From contig CM050650.1 of the NCBI GenBank assembly GCA_027574665.1, positions 49,707,304 through 49,771,303 on the forward strand: DNA of 64,000 nt. The letters are read 5' to 3'. Each line of letters begins with the position of its first letter. The first letter of the stretch is position 1. The translations under genes and the position numbers were made by a program. Origin of the DNA: Rhynochetos jubatus (taxonomy: Eukaryota; Chordata; Aves; Eurypygiformes; Rhynochetidae). Below are positions 12,104 through 24,646 of this stretch, piece after piece. The notes below the pieces were generated by a model. That model did no database searches. It was not told the origin of the DNA and saw nothing but the letters and a program-made list of their open reading frames with translations.

Positions 12104-14964
12104 ATATTTCACAGAAGTCACTGAAGTGTGAATCAGTCTTCACATTTCTCTAGATGCCCTTTATCACCAGCTTCAACAAATCTATTGCTTACTGTGTCTT
12201 GTGATACTGAAGTATGCTCAGCACCCTAGCCCTGGAAGGTGTCATTTGTATACAGTGGCAGGCAGACCCCAGTTAGAGACTGACAAAAGACCTGGGTTCA
12301 GGAACAGGATATTCAAAATGAGGAACACAGGTCCTGAAATCATGGGTTGGGATTTTGGAGGAGGCCCCATGCAAGTTATGAAGGCTAAATTTCATAGTAT
12401 CCTGTGAGTAAAGGACAAGGAGGGAAAGAATTTGGCAAAATGTCAAGCATGAGTAGAGACCTGATAAGATTCCTTCTATAAAATTAAAATGAAATAACTT
12501 CAGGTTTCACTTCAGTGCTGAGAGAAGGTTAGGGTCAGTTTTTTTCTTTCCTTCTGAAGTGATACTCTGATTCCTTCTTACATTTCTATAATAAGCTTCT
12601 ATGAATTCCAATAAAATAATCACCTGCAGGATTCAGTTTTATTGCCCTAGACAAATGCATCATCTTTACTCCATTTTAGAAAAAGCATTACAGCCATGTG
12701 TAATAGTCCAGATCCTGTAAAAAAAAAAAGGAACAGTCGTTTAATTTAACAGCAAGGCTTTTCTCCATCAAAAGGCTAGAGACATCACCATTATCCAGGT
12801 TTTTTCTTAATTACAGCATATGGCAGGAAAAGTTACAGATAACCATGTTTGAGCGGTAGTTTGAAAGTTGCCATCTCACACTGGTTGTATGTACCTCAAA
12901 AAAAGAATCTAGTAAAAACTTTGGAAAAGGAATTGAAATATTGCCCCACCTCAGATACACTCCCTTTCCATCACCTTAGGATACTGACCCAGGACACAGG
13001 GTCCAGATTGAGATCCTCTTCACCTAAAAAGGTTCAACCTCATAAGCTCCCACTTCTGAGGAAAGACACTTAGCCATGTTATCTAATATTAAGCTTATAA
13101 GCAGGCCTATGTTATGGAGGCCACCAGATTGTCACTCAGTAATGCTGCCAGCACCACTGTAGAAATTCCCTGTGCAGACAAAAAGACCATGTTATACTCG
13201 TCACAGATAGCTATCCTGCACTGGTAACTTTGAAAATCTATCCATGTTTCCAGGACCAGATAGATGGGCATAACCAGTATACACATCATCCAGTTCAAAC
13301 CTTCATGAGCCTGTTCTTTTTATACTGCTCCCATTCAGAATGTATTTGGTGCTTTCAAAGTTGAGCATTAATTGTTCCTTAATAAGATATCATCATAAAA
13401 CATGCAATTTAGTGCTTCGTTTCTTCCAATTTCCATATAGAATCTGACTGTGCTAAATTCAAGCTTTAATCCCCCTAGCCCTTCTTGTAACTGGTGTTAC
13501 AGACTATGAAGGGTTACCGACCCATAACAAATAAATTAATAAGCTTGTGTAATTATATTTAGGTCATTTTATTACAAACCATGAAATCAAAAGCTCTGTT
13601 CACATTACTGCAGGAATTGCTGTAACTGACCATTGGGGCTCCCTTGATACACCATCTGCGAATGCAGCAAACTGGCACATGTTGAACAGAAAGAATCCAT
13701 GCTCATGGCTAACATGCATGATTTTCTTCCATTACTTTTGCTGCACACAGACCTCAAATCCTATATCTATCCCCTCCCTGTCTCAAAAGAGTAATTCTGC
13801 CTTACACTATGATCTTTGTCTTTTGCAGGCAACAGTTGTTGAACAGTCCTCACACCACTACCAATTTGTAGATCAGATTATCTGGACTTCAGCTATCTTG
13901 GGGTGAAGGGCAGAACATATGGGCATAGCCACAAGGGGGACTCCTAGGATGCCTAGAAAGCAGGGCTGTACTTCCCAGGGGAAAATGTATCACAGCACTG
14001 TTGCTTATCCCATTCCTCTGGGCCTCCTATACATCTTCTGGTGAAAGGACACACTTTTTCTGACAGCCTGAGTCACCGGAGGTTATTACTTGGCTCTTCT
14101 CCCTGTGTAGCACATTTTCCCTTCTTACCCCCCTTTCTTCACTCTTCCTTTGTCTTTGGACCTTTTGCTCTTGGTTCTATTTTACCTCATGACTACCTGA
14201 AATTGGAGGCCTGTAGAAGTTTTGCCACTTGCATTGCTGTATCATTTCTGTCCCCAGGAATCTAACTGAGCTTCAAAACCAGTTCTAACTTCCAGACCTT
14301 GTCATGTGGTCACACAAGACAAGGCTGATAGGGTTGGCTTCTAAGTCACTATGGTCATTGCTATAGCCACCTTGATGTCTGTAACTCTGCAGCAATGAGC
14401 TATGAAGAGGGTTCTGCATGCCTGAAAGTCTATTCCATCCATAGACTCGTAGAATACTATTTCTGGCCGTAGCTAGGAACTTTCTGGACAGCCTGTCAAT
14501 TGACCACTTGTCACCTCTTGAAAAGGCATCTGCACACAGCTGCCTTTTGAGGTAAGTCAGATGACATTTGCTGGGTGTGAATTGTCCATACACCCTGCCA
14601 GGGAAGAGGGGGGAGCATGTGAGCATCCTAGTTGTGAAAACAGAATTGGAATGGTTCCATAATGGAATACTAGTTCACTGCATTGCTTATGATGTATTAG
14701 TTAAAAAAAAATAGTGAAGGCAAGCATCTGCAGCTCCATGACTTCACAAACTTAGCAGGGCTGCATGTCAATGTGCATGGTAACACAGCAACTTTTAGAC
14801 AATAAGTCATTAGTGGCTATAAATGTGTCAGTGTTTATGCAACTTCTGCACAATAAGTCTCAAATATGGCTCCTGAGTGCTAAAAGGATGCACCAAAGGA
14901 AAGATCATGCTGTATGTGCCCTGTGCTTATATAGTTTTCCTAAGGATCCCTGGTAGCCCTGTCA
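12104..14964. other. Noncoding DNA, no recognised feature
   Basis: About 2.9 kb with no gene, RNA gene or recognised repeat beyond short A runs (for example 12719-12729 and 14702-14711). The 113-codon minus-strand frame at 14285-14626 has no domain I recognise. Confidence 0.5.
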
Positions 14965-15020
14965 GACTGACTATGTTGAGCTAGATGGCCCTCTAATCTA
15001 GGAGAAGAGTTCTTATGTCC
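14965..15020 (+). mobile_element. Ancient CR1-type LINE tail (turtle/crocodile-like)
   Basis: The words TTGAGCTAGATGGCCCTCTA, ATCTAGGAGAAG and AGTTCTTATGTCC parallel the 3' end of older reptilian CR1/L3-type elements, which read roughly 'GAGCTAGATGGACC..TTGGTCTGACCCAGTATGGCAGTTCTTATGT'. It differs from the avian ATTCTATGA-tailed CR1 copies nearby, so it probably predates the bird radiation. The match is short and partly degraded. Confidence 0.55.
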
Positions 15021-15104
15021 TTTCTAAAGAAGGATCTATGGGGACATAAGTTACTGTGGCAGAAAAATGACATATCATTCCCAGCGGCTTTACAGCACAA
15101 ATGG

Positions 15105-15182
15105 CTCAATTCTGCCCTCATAAACTAGCTGGAGTTCCCACCCGCTGCAATGCAACTTGTATTTGAATAGCTGAGGGCAGAC
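15105..15182. repeat. Ancient amniote palindromic repeat
   Basis: The segment is bounded by a perfect 9-bp inverted repeat, CTGCCCTCA at 15112-15120 and TGAGGGCAG at 15172-15180. Between them, GGAGTTCCCACCCGCTGCAA and TGCAACTTG echo an amniote repeat whose usual form is 'AATTCTGCCCTCAGTTACACC..GTGCAACTCCC..CTGAGGGCAGAATTTG'. A folded-back structure suggests a miniature non-autonomous element. Classification is uncertain. Confidence 0.5.
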
Positions 15183-15185
15183 CTT

Positions 15186-18100
15186 CTGGCGTTCACATTT
15201 CTATATCCTTAACCTAAACTGAGAGTAGCCTCCCTATCCATAATTTTGGATGCCGTTGCTTCATACAAGGCTGATTTTTAGCAGATGTAGCCATTTCATG
15301 CTTATAAAGTTAGCAATGATTTTGGCACAGGAGATTTTTTTGTGCAAGAAAGCCACTGAAAAAAAATAGGAACCAGAAATGAAATTAAATCTAACCAGAA
15401 ATGAAGGTAGCTGCCAGCTTCCAGCACAGTATCCGAAAAGTTTAACAGAGGTCTCATCACTGTTTTAAAATTAAACCATGGAGAGTGTGGCAAGAGAAAA
15501 TAAACCCCAACCCAACACTTCGTGTCACATTAAGGGAGAGAGGAAAAGACAAATTTCTCACTTAGTGGTGACTTTCCTTGAACATCATTTTCTTTTGTGT
15601 CCAGCCCTTGCAAGTACTGCAGGACATGGGGGACGCAGGGCCCCTTGCAAATTCGGTGGAGCAGCCCACAGGGGGCAGCCAGAGGACAGGAATGAGCAGC
15701 AGTGCCTGGCACCCCTTCCTTTCAGAGCCCAGAAAAGCAACTGTCAATCAGCCTACCAGGAACCTCTTAGTTGGTTTGTAGACTGATTCATTAGACAGAC
15801 ACCTCCCTCCCCGGCTCATCATTTCATTATGACACAGGAAGATGTCAGCCTTTCATGGGACAAAAGGACATTCTTAGGAATGCAAAGGACTGAAATATCA
15901 TCTCATACCCTGGCACGCTTCCAGGACACCAAGGATGTGCAGTCTCCTTAATCACAAGTCCTTTTTTGGTCCTGCTGCATTTTAAGAGACTAGTCTGACT
16001 CAAAGACGATATCAAATTCACCTAAAGTAGTCTGGGGGATTTGCAATTGAAAGCCATCCAGCGCAAGCTTAATCAAACTGGCCTTCCTTAATTTAAAACC
16101 AAAAAGAAGGGTCTTGCTTGACAGTACTCTCTTTTGCTTCTTGCCCTTGGGAGAGCACACTGCTGTCTGCCTCCAAGTTAATGTTGTCATAAGTACGTCC
16201 CTTTTATTTGGTCCAGGACACTAAGCAGACTGCCAAAAGGACATATACAAACTAATTTGGATGGCTGTGGTTTTGCTCTGTGGCTGTTCTCACACCAGTG
16301 TGCCTCTGCTTCATAGCACTGTTCCTGCGCTGAAAGCTGGTGTTCAAGGAAGACCAAATTAGTTTGGCATCGCAACTGGGCAGGTCGCTGGGTCCCAGAG
16401 AAGGTTAGACTGCCATGGTATAATGTTGTCAGAGGCCTGACAAGTACAGGATTTCTCATAGGAACCTATACCTATGGTGGACCTAGGAGACAAACATGAC
16501 CAGCTCTCATTTCCCTATCACACGTGGGATAGTTATATTTTAGACATAAATAAATGTCAGATTACCCTCCTCCATGTGAAACAAGAGAAGGAGTGAGGAA
16601 AGGAGTATTACCCAATGAAATCACTAGAGCCTAATCTTTTCAGAACACTGCTACTGAACTCACTCTGCTGTCATTTCTCTTTGGATGCCAAGACTTTCTA
16701 GAGCCTTTTTTCATTCATTTACTAGCCTTGAATTTTAAATTCTTCTACCCCTGTTTATGAGGTGCAGCAAATTTTTTACCTCCATCCACAGGACCTCCTT
16801 TCCTCAACTGTTGCATCTATCCCCATCGCTCCGTCCGTGGCAACTTATCTATTCACCTGTTCTCTTCTACTTCTTTTTTAACACCCACAATTTTCATATT
16901 CTTTGATAGTTAATTAAAAAGATCTTTCCACTCTCCTACTTTTACTTTTCTTAGACTCTGTCAAAAACTCATTCCTGTCCCATAACACTCATCACTGTTG
17001 AACTCCATGTTTCTTGGTGTCTTCTAGCTCTGTTATTTGCCAAGAAACATGACAAAGAGCAGAAGCCACAAGTACATTCAGAAACACAGTAAGTGGAAAA
17101 GAAAATTTTAAGATAGTGGGATTTCAGCATGGATGTCACTTCAGTTCTGTTCCCATCATTAATTCTAAAGGAGTCTCTCATCTCTGCATTATTGTGTTTT
17201 CAAACTCTATATAGGAAGTTTTTCAAAATGCTTAAGTGATTCAGAGCACACGTCCTAGTCAAAAAGCAATCATGTCTCTTAAAAAAAAAATGCTGATGCA
17301 TATTTGGAGGACGGTTTCTTCTATTCACTGCTCAAACTGCTACATGCTATCTGAGCCATGAAGAGATGTCAGCTTGTTGGAAACCCACTTTATAAGCAAG
17401 TCCCATTGGCTGCCTGACAATTGTTCAGTCAGTCTGCTAAAGCAGTAGTTCCATTTCCTTCCTATTCATTAAGGGACATGTCTGGCCCTCTCCTATACTC
17501 CCTTAAACACCTCAGATTTGTGTCTAGCTAGAAAACATGCTCACTAGATTCTAGAGGTATTTGTTAACAATGTTAAAAAAAATTAGAGCGAGATACTCAA
17601 GGTCCATCAACATACGTGAAAAACTGAGGTGCCTCTAGCCCCAGAAGAACGAAATACGTGTTTCTTTAGACCTTGTTGCTTCAAGCCAGCTCAGTTTATT
17701 GTCCATCAAAGTCAATGGCTGTCCATCCACCCCAGTGGGCAGTGCATTGGGCCCAAATCAATAATATATTTCAGAAATTCTCCTGAGAAAGAGCAGGAGC
17801 ATTAGCGAAGCAGCACATGAATTAAAGTAGGCTTGATCCGCTTTAATGTGTGCTCTGAGCCTGGGGCCCACTAAGAACCTTCTGATCACATAATCTGCCT
17901 ATCTGGAGGATCTGTATATATACAATGAGATAATCCTGGTAATCAAGAGTGAAGATAATAACATTATTATTTTATTCCCATAAATATTTGAAAAGATAGG
18001 TTTTCTTCTCCAGTGTAATCTGATAGGTAAAATTCCCACACCCATTGAAAAAGAAGAAAGACCTGCCAGAAAACTGCGGACATGTGATAGGAATAAAAAC

Positions 18101-19064
18101 AAAGATATAATATCTCAGAAAGCAAAACAAAGTAAAAACATTTTCACTGCGTACATGTTTTCAAATCTTCAGGTGTAATAAAAAGTCACTGAGAAACAAC
18201 ATACAGTGGGTACTGTTCTATGAGAAATGTCAGAAAAGTATAATCATGTTCACACACTGTAGTTGCGTACCAGGAACCCTTGGACCATGACAGGTAGGGG
18301 CAGAGGGCAAAAAGAGACTAAGGTGTAGCCGAGAGAGCCAGACAACTCCTTTTCTCCAAGGCAAGGGGAGCTGGTAATACTGGGGCAGCGGGGGACAGGA
18401 GAGAAAACATGTAGCCAGAGAAGGGCACGCCAGGTCTGGCATGCTGGTGAGTGATCACAGCAGTTGCAGTCCTATTCTGGTGCACCCGTAGAAATGCAGT
18501 ATCTGCCTGAGCTCTACTTAGCCCATTATGTCACTACTAAAGCCAAAGAAAAATGTTGACAACTCAAAGACAGGACTGAAAGATGGAGTGTTACCGATAT
18601 AGTTCAACCGGTAAGAGCGGAAAGCCTAGTCCTCTTACAGGGCAATAAGAACACCAGAGCAGGAGCGACTTCTGATAAGCGGGTTCTGTTGCTTTCTGAA
18701 GAAATGGACCCTTCAACTTTCCTGGTAGGAATTAGGGGATTTCCTTCTGATCCTAAGGGAACTGCAGCAAGGACAAGAGGCCACTGCTGTGACAAAGCAA
18801 CTGAGGTTTGTGAATAGCAGTTATTGACAAAAGTCTATTCAGTGAGTGACAAACATCTATCCAGTGAGCTCCAGAATAATCCCCTAAGACATCAGGGGAA
18901 ACTCAGGTCACCTTCCATTCCACACATCTCTGGCTGTGGTTTATTAATGGTCTGCATATGTTTGCGATTTCTACATAAGGGTAGTCTGTTCTAGTGGATT
19001 TGGTTTGGTATGTTTTTTATAGTAAGGTAAAATGATACTTGTCAAAAAATAAAAAAATTAATAA
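15186..19064. other. Noncoding DNA, largely featureless
   Basis: About 3.9 kb. A moderately GC-rich patch at 15600-15740 contains a CTCF-like word (listed separately). The several overlapping frames of 60-100 codons there lie in multiple frames of the same patch and reflect its composition. No other repeat or RNA gene was recognised. Confidence 0.5.
15665..15678 (+). promoter_or_regulatory. Candidate CTCF-binding word
   Basis: CCCACAGGGGGCAG matches the core vertebrate CTCF consensus (CCASYAGRKGGCRS) at 12 of 14 positions, including the invariant AGGGGGCAG block. CTCF is the vertebrate insulator and loop-anchor protein. It is a sequence match only, and several such matches per window are expected by chance at this stringency. 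Confidence 0.3.
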
Positions 19065-19065
19065 A

Positions 19066-19409
19066 ATCACAGAATGGCTTGGGTTGAAAGGGACAAAGAT
19101 CATCCAGTTCCAAGCCCCCTGCCATGGGCAGAGACACCGTCCACTAGATCAGGTTGCTCAAAGCCTCATCCAGCCTGGCCTTGAACACTTCCAGGGATGG
19201 GGCATCCACAGCTTCTCTGGGCAACCTGTCCCAGTGCCTCACCACCCTCTCCGTGAAGAATTTTTTTCCTGATACCTAATCTAAATCTCCCTGCTTTCAA
19301 TTTAAACTGGTTACCCCTTGTCCTGTCACTACCTGGCCTTGTAAAAAGTCCCCTCCATCTTTCTTGTAGGCCTCTTCAGGTACTGGAAGGTGCTATAAGG
19401 TCTCCCCAC
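19066..19409 (-). mobile_element. CR1 LINE, 5'-truncated, minus strand
   Basis: Read on the minus strand this is a typical avian CR1 tail. The 3' end lies at 19066 (TCACAGAAT octamer on +), followed inward by the TTGGAACTGGATGATCTTTG segment, CTGCCCATGGCAGGGGGC, the end of ORF2, and upstream ORF2 up to the GGTCTCCCCA word. The ORF2 end is well preserved: minus-strand codons over about 19150-19260 read [37 protein letters not shown], matching CR1 reverse-transcriptase C-termini. The copy is about 344 bp, so it is immobile. Its conservation suggests it is among the younger CR1 copies here. Confidence 0.96.
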
Positions 19410-20064
19410 AAATTTTTGCAGTGTAACCGGTTTCACAAACTTCTGAAACCTTGGCCAACATGGTGTAGATGGGTGTTGGAAGGGAAGAACTTCCCCAAAG
19501 TCAGATACTTCTGTTCCAAGTAATTTTTAAATTGTAAATAAATACTGAGGGATATACCTATGAAGCAACTGGATTTATTTGCAAATTAACGCTGGAAACT
19601 GGCTTCTCAGAGTTCTGCCATCAGATTACAGCAAAACAATTTGTGATAAACCACAGCGCTACAGCTTGAAATTGGACTTAAAGAATCATCTACATCATAT
19701 ACCATCTGCAGAGCAGGAATTACTCACCAGGAGCTCTTGAGCTACAACAACAAAATAAATGTATACATTTCTGCCAGATGGATTGTGCCAAAAAGAGCAG
19801 ACTAACCAAGGAATATTTTTTGCTACATGGTATTTACACAACTCTTGTTATTGCTCTAGTCCCCCAAGTGACTCAGTTTCAAATATCTGGAAAAGCATTC
19901 AAAACACACAATACAAATCTTTATCCTTATTTCTTTCAGGGTAAAGTTGATATTTATTTTTCTTTTAGGTTATGATTTTGGTTTGATCCACAATAAAGAC
20001 TAGGGACCATTTGCAAAATCTGGATCGATTTTGCTTTTCAAAATCTCATGACATTCAGTGAAAG
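19410..20064. other. Noncoding DNA, no recognised feature
   Basis: Unique-looking DNA beyond the 5' truncation point of the minus-strand CR1. No gene or repeat recognised. Confidence 0.5.
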
Positions 20065-20125
20065 CTTAATCCAGCACTATTGAAGTCAGTGGAAGTTTTG
20101 CCAATTACTTCAATGGGGAGTAAGA
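20065..20125 (+). repeat. Ancient amniote dispersed motif with inverted repeat
   Basis: ATTGAAGT (20079-20086) and ACTTCAAT (20107-20114) form a perfect inverted repeat around CAGTGGAAGTTTTGCCAATT. The pattern 'TTGAAGTCAATGGGAGTTTTGCCATTGACTTCAATGGG' is familiar from bird and turtle DNA. This is a slightly degraded copy. Related fragments occur at 39571-39615 and 10545-10615. Confidence 0.55.
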
Positions 20126-22419
20126 ATTTAATTATGCACTACTGAGTACTGTCAGCATTTGATTCCAGTACTTGTAAACACGGGATATAGGCCTAAACAG
20201 ATTACAGTTGGTCCCTGAGTGGCAGTACTGCGGATTAAGCCCAACTCGAGGGTCTTTATTTCCAAAGAAGAATTTGTTTCTAGAATCCAAACCCCAGAAG
20301 CCTGGCTTTCTGTTTCCAAAGTATTCCCTTGATCTGCAGGAGTTTAATACCCATGCTCTTTCATCTGTAGGAGCATTTTTCACAAATAAATTCTTTCTTC
20401 TGAGTCCAGGTCACTGACATCACAGGACGAAATAAAAGGCTATTATTGTCCTTTTAGCTGATTCCTCCAGTTTGCCTTCCCAAGCCTGCAGTCTCCTCCC
20501 TCCCAGCACCATGGGAAGGATTACTTCTATGACTCATCTTCCTTTCTCAGGGAGTCCCCATAAGCACTGTTCAGATATTTAACATATCTGGTTTTCTTTA
20601 ATATTTAATTTCATTAGGAGATCAAGTCTTTCATAAATGTCAAGAGAGAGTCTGTTTTTCTGGTTTTTTTTAAAGACAGGATGTTTACACTCCCTGCTTT
20701 CACCTAGTTTTCCAGGTTATCAAGATTTCTGTCAGGTAGGATATTACTTTTTCCTGCTCCCTGCCCTCCACACAATTATCTAAAGTGCTTTGTGTTTTCT
20801 CACATGGGGCCCACTTCTGATCTCCTTCACTCAGGTTTTTAATCTGCCTGCTCTAATGGAGTTACTTCTGATTTTGTTCACTTTGGTTAGGAATCATGCC
20901 TAGAGCCTCCGCAGAGCTGCAGTGGGCTTTGACTCCCTAATTGTGCTGCATAATGTTCCTATCTTCCTTAAGGATGCTCCTGACCCCACATCGCTCTGCT
21001 CAGTGAAAGTCCCAGCATCAGTCAGTCCTCATGTCATGGACCAAAGGCGAACTAAGAGAACGAGCACCACAATCACAGGAAGAGTACGCAGCATGGGCTG
21101 TTATCTTCCATTCCATTTTCTTGTTGGCTATGGCTGTAGGAATAAGACACAGGAATTTTGCCCCAAATCCTATTCTGCTGGTACTTACACTGAGTTGAAA
21201 GATTTTAATATATCCTGTCCACATTCACTCTGCCTATCCCACCTGGATATTTCACTGAAAGAATAATCTCACCTGCTCGATAGGTATATGTTCGTTTGTT
21301 GCAGAAAAATCAAATCTGGTAAGGAGGTTAAGGAGGTAGTACCAGGGACAGATGAGATACATGGAACAATTTCTTCTGGGTGCATCAATCTTGCATCAAA
21401 TTACAGTCAATCATCACCACATCACCAATCATCACCACAATGAGCTCAATCCATTCCATGAATATGTGAACTAACCCTTCATTTTTAGGGCCAACAACAG
21501 TTTATTCCCAAAAGATAACACCCTGCAAAAGAAGATAAAGCAGATGAAACATACTAAGCAGGGAGTCAAATGTGTGTATTCTCTATTAAAGGAGTTTTGA
21601 ATATTTGCATTTTGTAGGCCTGACGTTAGAATAGATGATGTGGTTAAATAAATAAAAAATTAACAGGAACACAGTTATTAAAATCTGTATGCTCAATATC
21701 TGAGACAACCACTGAGGCTTCTTCTCTCTGTTGATTTACAAGATATATGTTTAGTTTTACAATCCAGGAACAGTATCTAAAACAATGCACACATTTTACT
21801 AGTAGCATAAAATTTTCCTGATATTAATATAATAAAATATTTCACTTTCAAATAAGCTTACAAATGTTTTTCCTAAAGCAAGCAGTAAAATGTGGCTGTA
21901 AATGTAGTACAACTTCAACTAGAAATTCTCCACATAACCATTCCTTGTTCAATCCACGACCCAAACAATGATTACATTTTACAGACATATTTGGCATAAC
22001 AATAGTAAATGTTTTCAAAGAAGGAATAACAGAATAATCTGTCTGAATACCCATTCAGATAACATACCAAAAGAAATCCAGAGTTATCTTTAAAATCCTC
22101 TCAGTTTAGAAGTGAAACTTCTTAATGAGAAATTATTAATGAAGAAGTCTACAAGACAGCTGAGGTAGAGTCCAGGAACAGAAATCCAGTACAGAACCCT
22201 CCTCAGGAGGCAGAGTAATTGGCTTTGAGGCCAGTGTCTGCTTTCCAGAAGACAGAGGTGGAGCATTATGCCTGTTTTGGTTCATAGGCGCTCAGTAAGT
22301 GACTCCACAGTCACCTGTGTAACCTGACTGAACATCTTCATTGGCAATAGTCAGAGGAAAATTCAAGTTAACTTTCCCACTCTGCCAAAAGAAATATGAA
22401 TCTTTTAGTGCAGTGGAGG
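20126..22419. other. Noncoding DNA, mostly featureless
   Basis: Contains a REST-like half word at 20504-20514 and an 18-bp-period duplication at 21408-21439 (both reported separately). The 114-codon + frame at 20922-21266 has no recognisable domain. Confidence 0.5.
21408..21439. repeat. Short tandem duplication, 18-bp period
   Basis: CAATCATCACCACA occurs at 21408-21421 and again at 21426-21439, separated by ATCA-type filler. It is a simple local duplication within A/C-rich sequence. Confidence 0.8.
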
Positions 22420-22680
22420 CTTGAAATCAGTATCATCCATTATTGACTTTGTAGCTAACTAATGGCTTTGCACATTATTAGCATTACTAGTATGAATATA
22501 GCTAATGGATATTAATATGATATGAAAAAGTGCTCATTAAAACACTGTAAAATGCATTTGGTTAGTAATTAGCACTTTTGAAAGCCTAACTTCTTAACTA
22601 ATGCGTTTATTTCATGTATTTATAATTACGAAATTATATGTACTCATTTTTGTAGATTAGAGTTTCAAAAGAATTGTGCT
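22420..22680. promoter_or_regulatory. Candidate conserved noncoding element, TAAT-rich
   Basis: A 260-bp AT-rich segment carries many homeodomain-type words, including TAATTA at 22566-22571 and multiple TTAGC, CTAAT and TTAAT words, without being simple repeat. Vertebrate developmental enhancers often look like this. Conservation cannot be assessed from one sequence, so the call is inference. Confidence 0.25.
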
Positions 22681-23135
22681 CAGTAGAATTCCAATATAGT
22701 TTTTCATCCTTCCTTTCTTTCTCTTATGCAAGTTTACAGAAAGTGCAAAGGAGGAAAATTTCAGCAGTAACTCAGTGATGGAAAGCTAGCAGATGGAACT
22801 CCTGCAAAAATAATCCCCTGACAGGAAGGGCAGGATGATATAGGGCAGAATGCCACATGGGAATGCAGTGTTCCTGAGTGGATTACAAGGTGCCAGTCCT
22901 CTCTGTCCCAAGTGTTCTCACTTGGAGCAGCCACTCGATTCACCAGGACACACTCAGGGTCTGCTGGATGAGCATCATCATCAATAACGAGCTTCATTTT
23001 ATGTATAGCTTCAACACAAAGGCGTTTACTTCAAAGAAAAACTGATCCTCAATTCCCAAACACCATCATGGTGGAGATCCAGTTTCCTGATATAGTCTGC
23101 TAGAAAGTGGTTGAATTTATCATATCCCAAAGGAG
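22681..23135. other. Noncoding DNA, no recognised feature
   Basis: Nothing supported beyond short chance frames. Confidence 0.5.
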
Positions 23136-23222
23136 GAAAAAAACCCCAAAATGCCCAACACCCCTAACACAACAACAACAAAGAAACCCAAACACAAAAC
23201 TACCCCAACCAGAATCCCTAAC
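23136..23222. repeat. A/C-rich low-complexity tract
   Basis: A run almost free of G and T, with CCCC, CAACAACAA and AAACCC words. It is degenerate simple sequence. Confidence 0.8.
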
Positions 23223-24376
23223 AAAAATCTAGGTGAGATAACCAGGGAAAACAGAGCTGAAGGAGTGCTAGAGGAGAGGTAGAAGATGATATCCCTTTAG
23301 CAAGGTCCTAACTGGAAAAAAAGAAAGGAAATTAACAGGAAAGTTCACTGAGGTTTATTTTTGATGAAACTAGAAATACAGTTCATGAGTAGGACGTATG
23401 AGACCACTTGGACCACTCTGTTGCCTGCAGTGACACTCCTGCAGGCCAGGAGCAGCAGCAATCTTGCCACTCCCCATAAGGTCTCTGTCCAGTTTACACA
23501 AGCCCTTGGTAAGGGATGGTTTGTTTAGGCTGGGTAAGGCCTTGCAGTTGTTGCCCTTTAATTTGACATCTCCATGAGCAGACAATTCGACAGGAACACT
23601 TGGTTCTTCTAGTCCTCCATCTCTAAAATGCTGTGGCCTCTACCCCAGCAGAGAGGTGCTGTTGTGGTGCTGGCTGGGGTAGGGCACGCTCCCCAGCTGC
23701 TTAATGTCAGGCCAAGGACGCTTATATTCCTGTATCATTAGCACAGGGACCCTTAAGCAGGAGGCTTTCCCATGTTTTGCACAACATCCTTTAAGCAACT
23801 TTTCAGGTTCCTATGGAAAAAAATCTCCTCAATGCCTTATTGAGTTCATTTGAAATTCTGAAACTAATGAGGCTTTTGTCTCCCTCTTAACCTAAGAACT
23901 ATGGTTACCTCTGAAAATAAAGAGATAATCTGCTAAAGAGCTACAAATACTGAACTCTGACAGCCTTTTCAGACCTTCACAGAGAAGATGATTGATACAC
24001 TTGCACCTTTAATCTTCACAAATAAAATGCTGAGGCAGGAGTTCGTACTCCCACCTCACGGCAGCTCTTTCGCCAGCTGCCTGCTGGTTGTTCTTCCAGT
24101 GGTAGAAGGGTGCCAGCACAGTCTGGGCAGATGGTGAAGATGGTGAAGGCTCAGAAGGTGATATTCATGAAGAAGCAGTAACAATTACCCAAGGATGCTT
24201 GTGCAACACTCATTTTCAATAATGAGCTCTGCATTTTTTTAGAAGGAAAAGCAGGAAGTGTTTTCAGATAGGAGTGCCCAGAAGTCATAGTCACAGTGCA
24301 GTGAGCAAAAATGTCAGTTTTTCCAAAGCCTGCCAGTCAAAACACAGTCACACATTTGCCTCCCTTGACTAACAGC
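23223..24376. other. Noncoding DNA upstream of the solo LTR
   Basis: No recognised gene or repeat. The stretch ends at the 5-bp target site AAAGT at 24377-24381 that was duplicated when the LTR element inserted. Confidence 0.5.
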
Positions 24377-24381
24377 AAAGT
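24377..24381. repeat. Target-site duplication, left copy (AAAGT)
   Basis: AAAGT immediately precedes the LTR's 5' TGT and is repeated exactly at 25138-25142 after the terminal ACA. A 5-bp duplication is usual for class I and ERVL-type (class III) endogenous retroviruses. Confidence 0.85.
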
Positions 24382-24646
24382 TGTATTGGGTGTGCACAGC
24401 AAGTTGTTGGTGGAGGCCAGGCTACAGGCATGGGTTCTGGAAGAAGACACCAGGACATCCCCTGTGCCAGACACATCCAAGTCCAGCTGGCTCCAACACA
24501 CCCACTGCAGGAGATGGATGAGCCCAGCAGGTGATGCCTCTGTGATATGGTATCACAGAGAGAGCCAGAGAGAGTGGAGGGGGAATAAAAGGGAATGAGA
24601 AAGAACAAAGGTCACACCAAGGTCTGAGGAGGAGCTCCAGGATGGA

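Noticed and set aside
1..17600. GAGCGAGAT.CTCAA at 1-15 and again at about 17586-17600
   Set aside because: Fifteen bases with one mismatch and no extension; consistent with chance.
22280..22310. L2-like tail word TAGGCGCTCAGTAAGTG
   Set aside because: Only about 17 bases agree with the L2 3' end pattern and nothing upstream supports it.
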